Assembly: GCA_031550085.1 (NCBI GenBank)
Contig: JAVBOY010000030.1
Location: 1-64,000, forward strand
Reading direction: 5' to 3'
Length of the DNA: 64,000 nt
From: UBA4417 sp031550085
Lineage (GTDB): Bacteria; Bacteroidota; Bacteroidia; Bacteroidales; UBA4417
Positions within the stretch are counted from its first letter, which is position 1. The number at the start of each line of letters is the position of its first letter. Below, in pieces: positions 60,430 to 64,000 of this stretch. A program made the position numbers and the translations under genes. Under the pieces are notes generated by a model. It was not told the origin of the DNA, did not search any database, and saw only the letters and a program-made list of their open reading frames with translations.

Positions 60430-61221
60430 ATGAGGCACAATTTGTTACGTACTGCCATTTTCTTTGTTATTCCTTTCGGACTGCTTTTAACGGCCCTTTC
60501 CTGCGACCAGACAGCGCAAAATATTTCCATGCGCCTACCCGGAAGCCATACGGTTGAGTATAAAAAAGTGGGTGAAATTCCGTTGCCTTCTGGATACGAT
60601 CGGCAGGAAACCAAAAATAATAGTTTTGCGGAATGGCTACGCAACGTAGCGCTTAAGTCTGACAAAACCGTTTATCTTTATGATGGGAATAAAAAACTGA
60701 ATCAGGGCGCACAATATGCCGTGTTGGATATATCTGTAGGCAAAAAAGATTTGCAGCAATGTGCCGATGCCGTAATGCGGTTGCGCGCCGAATACCTTTA
60801 TTCTCAACGGCGATTCAATGAAATTGTATTTTACGACAATGCAAAGAAAGCCTACCGTTTCTCAGGTGCACAAAACCGGGCGGCTTTTGACAAATATTTG
60901 GAACAAGTATTTAGTTGGTGCGGAACGCTTTCGTTGGAAAACCAATTGACACCCGTAAAACTCTTTAAAAACATTCAAGCCGGCGATGTTTTGATCAAGG
61001 GCGGATCGCCCGGCCATGCGGTGATTGTGATGGATGTGGCACAAAATGCCCAAGGTGAAAAAATTTTTCTATTGGCCCAAAGTTATATGCCGGCGCAAGA
61101 CATTCATATCCTCCGGAATACCGGGAATAGCAATTTGTCGCCTTGGTATGCCGTCGACGAAGAGAAAATGATCGAAACGCCCGAATGGACTTTTACGCAA
61201 AGCCAGTTGCGGACTTGGTAA
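60430..61221 (+). CDS. DUF4846-family lipoprotein
   Basis: A 263-residue protein with a signal sequence and lipobox (ALSC, Cys25). The body matches DUF4846: IPLPSGYDRQ, FAEWLRNVALK, YDGNKKLNQGAQYAVLDI, QQCADAVMRLRAEYLYSQ, VFSWCGTLSLENQL, and a C-terminal NlpC/P60-like-looking stretch GDVLIKGGSPGHAVIVMDVA with LLAQSYMPAQDIHIL. The Cys, His pattern hints at a hydrolase, but the catalytic residues are not established. It is third in the pyrC run and convergent with sucD. Confidence 0.78.
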   Translation: MRHNLLRTAIFFVIPFGLLLTALSCDQTAQNISMRLPGSHTVEYKKVGEIPLPSGYDRQETKNNSFAEWLRNVALKSDKTVYLYDGNKKLNQGAQYAVLDISVGKKDLQQCADAVMRLRAEYLYSQRRFNEIVFYDNAKKAYRFSGAQNRAAFDKYLEQVFSWCGTLSLENQLTPVKLFKNIQAGDVLIKGGSPGHAVIVMDVAQNAQGEKIFLLAQSYMPAQDIHILRNTGNSNLSPWYAVDEEKMIETPEWTFTQSQLRTW

Positions 61222-61254
61222 CAAGATTTTCGAACAGTTCGTGAAAAGGTGGAC

Positions 61255-62127
61255 TTATTTTTTCAACAGCTCCAGCATGGCAGAACCGATGTTCGCCGGC
61301 GAATCCACCACAGTAATGCCGCATTCACGCATAATTTCCTTTTTGGCTTCAGCGGTGTCGGCTTTACCACCTACAATAGCGCCCGCATGTCCCATTGTAC
61401 GCCCTTTGGGAGCGGTGGCTCCGGCAATAAATCCCACAACCGGTTTGGTGCCGTGTTCTTTGATCCAATAGGCCGCATCCGCTTCCATGCTTCCGCCGAT
61501 TTCGCCGATCATCACGATTCCTTTTGTTTCTGGATCGTTCATAAAAAGCTGAATCGCCTCTTTAGTCGTGGTTCCGATAATCGGGTCGCCGCCGATGCCG
61601 ATGGCGGTAGTTTGTCCCAAACCACATTTGGTCAGTTGATCAACCGCTTCATACGTTAAGGTTCCGGAGCGGGAAACAATCCCTACGCTGCCCCGCTTGT
61701 GGATAAAGCCGGGCATAATGCCCACTTTGGCTTCGTCGGGCGTAATTACCCCCGGGCAATTGGGCCCAACCAAACGGCACGGCTTGTTTGCAAGGTATTC
61801 CTTTACCATCATCATATCGCGAACCGGAATGCCTTCGGTAATACAGACAATCACTTCAATACCCGCATCGGCGGCTTCGAGAATGGCGTCGGCAGCAAAT
61901 GCCGGCGGAACAAAAATGACCGAAACGTTTGCTTTTACTTTTTCAACTGCTTCGCGAACCGTGTTAAAAACCGGTTTCCCCAAATGTTCGCTTCCGCCTT
62001 TTCCCGGCGTGATTCCACCCACTACCTGGGTGCCGTATTCAATCATTTGTGTAGCATGGAAAGTGCCTTCGCTTCCGGTGAAGCCTTGCACAATGATTCG
62101 CGAATTTTTGTTTACCAAAATACTCAT
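61255..62127 (-). CDS. sucD: Succinyl-CoA ligase alpha subunit
   Basis: A 290-residue subunit that binds CoA and carries the phosphohistidine of the TCA-cycle enzyme. Motifs: QGFTGSEGTFHATQMIEYGT (CoA-binding Rossmann), GGKPVFNTV-like region (GKPVFNTVREAV), GPNCPGVITP, SRSGTLTYEAV, GIGGDPIIG and the active His in GHAGAIVGG near 240. Length is normal. The beta subunit gene sucC is not next to it, which is common in Bacteroidota. A -7 element lies about 90 bp upstream. Confidence 0.95.
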   Translation of the reverse strand: MSILVNKNSRIIVQGFTGSEGTFHATQMIEYGTQVVGGITPGKGGSEHLGKPVFNTVREAVEKVKANVSVIFVPPAFAADAILEAADAGIEVIVCITEGIPVRDMMMVKEYLANKPCRLVGPNCPGVITPDEAKVGIMPGFIHKRGSVGIVSRSGTLTYEAVDQLTKCGLGQTTAIGIGGDPIIGTTTKEAIQLFMNDPETKGIVMIGEIGGSMEADAAYWIKEHGTKPVVGFIAGATAPKGRTMGHAGAIVGGKADTAEAKKEIMRECGITVVDSPANIGSAMLELLKK

Positions 62128-62219
62128 GATAAGGAATAATTACAAATGAATAATAATGTCTTTCAGGCAATTGTGCTTTTATAATCGCTGAATTTCCCCA
62201 AAATCAATAAAAATAGGTA

Positions 62220-62227
62220 CAAATGTA
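62220..62227 (-). promoter_or_regulatory. -7 element for sucD
   Basis: Reads TACATTTG on the minus strand (TAnnTTTG), 93 bp before the ATG. Confidence 0.4.
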
Positions 62228-62383
62228 AAAAAATCTTTTTACTCCACTTTTCAAATTTAGATTGGGATTACAGCATTTTTAACAACCCTTTTCTTAAAAA
62301 GTTTTCGGTTAGCGCAGGTTTTCTCAATGATTTCACTCGTTTCGAAGAACGTCCTTGTTCCGGAATTTTTTATACTTGCAAAA

Positions 62384-62391
62384 TAATTTTG
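62384..62391 (+). promoter_or_regulatory. -7 element close to the glycosyltransferase start
   Basis: Reads TAATTTTG followed by CA (TAnnTTTG) and ends 8 bp before the ATG at 62400, again suggesting a very short leader. Confidence 0.4.
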
Positions 62392-62399
62392 CAGCCGAT

Positions 62400-63608
62400 A
62401 TGTCGAAAATTTACATTGCCTTGCCTGTTATGGACGAAACCGAAAGCTTGCCGCTGTTGATGCAAGCCCTTTCGGAACAGACCCTGCAAGATTACCGTTT
62501 GATGATTTGCGTAAATCAACCGGATCATTTTTGGAATGACCCTGGGAAACGTTCCGTTTGCGAAAACAATCAAAAAACCTTGCGCGACTTGCAACGGCTG
62601 AATGATTCACGCATAACCGTTTTTGACAGATCCTCGAAAGGGCTGGGCTGGCAAGGAAAACAAACCGGTGTCGGGTGGGCGCGGAAAACGATCATGGATG
62701 CCATTGCAAAGGTTGCCGTTGCCGATGATATCATTCTAAGTCTGGATGCCGATACGCTGTTTGCTCCCAACTATTTGCAATCCGTTCGTGATCATTTTGC
62801 GAAAGATTCCAAAGTACAGGCGCTTGCTGTTCCGTATTTTCATCCGCTCACCGGAAACGAAGCCTTGGATCGCAGCATGTTACGCTACGAAATTTACATG
62901 CGGACTTATGCAATTCATCTTTTTCGCATCGGAAGTCCTTACGGTTTTACCGCTTTGGGTTCGGCCATTGCGTTGCGGGTTGCCGCGTACAAACGAATCG
63001 GCGGAATCACGCCCAAGTTAAGCGGCGAAGATTTTTATTTTTTTCAAAAATTGGTAAAAACGGCTCCTGTAAGCCTTTGGAATGACGAATGGGTCTATCC
63101 TTCGGCAAGGCTTTCGGAACGAGTGCCGTTTGGAACCGGCCCTGCTGTGATCAAAGGATTGCAGGGTAACTGGGAAAGCTATCCTATTTATCCTTCCGTC
63201 TGGTTTCTGGAAATCAAGCAAACGTATGATGCATTCCCGGAACTTTTTTTTAAGAATATCAAAACGCCTTTGGATGCGTTTTTTATGGAAAAAATGGGAG
63301 ATTTGCCTTGGGATAAGTTGCGGAAAAATTTCAAAACCCAACGACACTTTGTACGCGCCTGCCATGAAAAGTTGGACGGACTGCGCATTTTGCAATACCT
63401 GAAAGAACGTGCCCGGAGTGAGAAATGCTGCGATTCGGCCAACTTGAAGCAATTGCTGGAAGAACTTTCAGGCGAATTTGCATTTGAAAACGACCATAGA
63501 AACTGGCAACCTGATTTTTCAGATCGATTGCAAATGGATGAGGTGCGCAATTATTTAGCGAAAGTGGAAAGCCATTACCGGAAAGTAGCCGGAACACAAA
63601 ATTGGTAA
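62400..63608 (+). CDS. Glycosyltransferase family 2-like protein
   Basis: A 402-residue protein with the GT-A fold start SKIYIALPVMDETESLPLLMQAL, a D-x-D-like ILSLDADTLFAPNYL (acidic motif at about 125-129), and SGEDFYFFQKLVK, the usual acidic base region (ED). No membrane helix is visible, so it is probably cytosolic or membrane-peripheral. The acceptor is unknown; it could act on a surface glycan or glycolipid. The start at ATG 62400 is preferred since the -7 element lies just before it. miaA follows 8 bp downstream. Confidence 0.75.
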   Translation: MSKIYIALPVMDETESLPLLMQALSEQTLQDYRLMICVNQPDHFWNDPGKRSVCENNQKTLRDLQRLNDSRITVFDRSSKGLGWQGKQTGVGWARKTIMDAIAKVAVADDIILSLDADTLFAPNYLQSVRDHFAKDSKVQALAVPYFHPLTGNEALDRSMLRYEIYMRTYAIHLFRIGSPYGFTALGSAIALRVAAYKRIGGITPKLSGEDFYFFQKLVKTAPVSLWNDEWVYPSARLSERVPFGTGPAVIKGLQGNWESYPIYPSVWFLEIKQTYDAFPELFFKNIKTPLDAFFMEKMGDLPWDKLRKNFKTQRHFVRACHEKLDGLRILQYLKERARSEKCCDSANLKQLLEELSGEFAFENDHRNWQPDFSDRLQMDEVRNYLAKVESHYRKVAGTQNW

Positions 63609-63616
63609 ACTTTACG

Positions 63617-64000
63617 ATGGAACACAAAATTCTAACCCTTTTAGGCCCCACGGCCGTAGGAAAAACCGCTCTGGCGGTACAAATTGCGGCCCATCTGGGC
63701 GGCGAAATCATCAGCGCCGATTCGCGTCAGGTTTTCCGGGGCATGGACATCGGAACAGGAAAGGATTTGAGCGATTATTGGGTGGACAACAAACCGCTTC
63801 CCTATCACCTGATTGACATTGCCGAAGCCGGAACGGAGTACAATTTATTCCATTTTGTAAAAGATTTCGAAGCGGCTTTGCAAACAATTTACAATCAGGA
63901 TAAATGGGCGGTTTTGTGTGGAGGAACCGGCTTGTATCTTGATGCCGTTTTACGGGGGTATCGTTTGCAGGAAGTCCCTGAAAATAAGGAGTTACGCGAA
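63617..64000 (+). CDS. miaA: tRNA dimethylallyltransferase, N-terminal part (cut by window end)
   Basis: The frame is open from ATG 63617 to the last base (128 codons, no stop). It starts EHKILTLLGPTAVGKTALAVQ, with the P-loop GPTAVGKT, then EIISADSRQVFRGMDIGTGK, YHLIDI and the YNLFHFVKDF and CGGTGLYLDAVLRG segments, all typical of MiaA. The enzyme adds dimethylallyl to A37 of UNN-decoding tRNAs. It follows the glycosyltransferase by 8 bp. Confidence 0.93.
   Translation, partial: MEHKILTLLGPTAVGKTALAVQIAAHLGGEIISADSRQVFRGMDIGTGKDLSDYWVDNKPLPYHLIDIAEAGTEYNLFHFVKDFEAALQTIYNQDKWAVLCGGTGLYLDAVLRGYRLQEVPENKELRE

Noticed and set aside
1..64000. CRISPR array, rRNA operon, prophage or integrative element
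   Set aside because: No regularly spaced repeats, rRNA sequence, integrase or phage structural genes were seen; the only mobile-element trace is the IS200/IS605-type end.

Overview
The window is about 64 kb of chromosome from a Bacteroidota bacterium, most likely of the order Bacteroidales. The reasons are a SusC/SusD outer-membrane uptake operon, GldB and GldH lipoproteins, a secreted protease with a type IX secretion (T9SS) C-terminal sorting domain, -7 promoter elements of the TAnnTTTG type in place of sigma70 boxes, few clear Shine-Dalgarno sites, and a RiPP (ribosomally made, modified peptide) cassette of the type called the GG-Bacteroidales system. Most of the window is ordinary housekeeping DNA with short operons on both strands. 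One tRNA (Arg, anticodon CCT) is present. I saw no rRNA, CRISPR array or prophage.

Layout. 1-240: 3' end of an IS200/IS605-type transposase with its right-end hairpins. 234-8.2 kb: a uridine-kinase-like protein, SufE, glucose-6-phosphate isomerase, aquaporin, DXP synthase, phosphatidylserine synthase, a polysaccharide-deacetylase-like protein and a cupin. 8.3-8.9 kb: tRNA-Arg and a secreted Lys/Thr/Pro repeat protein. 9.1-17.0 kb: a five-gene Sus-type operon (SusC, SusD, small lipoprotein, unknown secreted protein, SusE/F-like lipoprotein) with no adjacent carbohydrate enzyme or regulator. 17.2-30.4 kb: LipA, TsaB, RbfA, an M20 amidohydrolase, a YhbP-like protein, a half-size TauE/SafE protein, a large propeller/beta-barrel protein, an MBL-fold hydrolase, a KAS III/ACP pair, GldB, ThiL and a transglutaminase-like protein.

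30.5-35.1 kb is the most interesting block. On the minus strand, in transcription order, it holds two short Cys-rich precursor peptides with matching KIKLTDL leaders, a CPBP-type membrane protease carrying a TonB-C-like extra domain, a radical SAM/SPASM maturase, and a pseudo-radical-SAM protein that lacks the cluster cysteines. A long inverted repeat separates the precursor genes from the enzyme genes. Upstream is about 1 kb without a convincing protein gene. It contains a candidate small RNA with a strong terminator, an AT-rich stretch and a second terminator.

36.2-64.0 kb returns to core functions: a small unknown protein, QueA, TatC, a PspC/LiaF-like pair, Kup, a flippase-like membrane protein, and the PBP1A-GldH-RicT operon next to HolB. 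These are followed by a nuclease-fold lipoprotein, agmatinase, topoisomerase I, a DEAD-box helicase, the T9SS cargo protease, dihydroorotase, a MORN-repeat lipoprotein, a DUF4846 protein, SucD, a glycosyltransferase and the 5' part of MiaA, cut by the window end.

All calls come from reading the sequence. Family names are recalled, and no database search was run.
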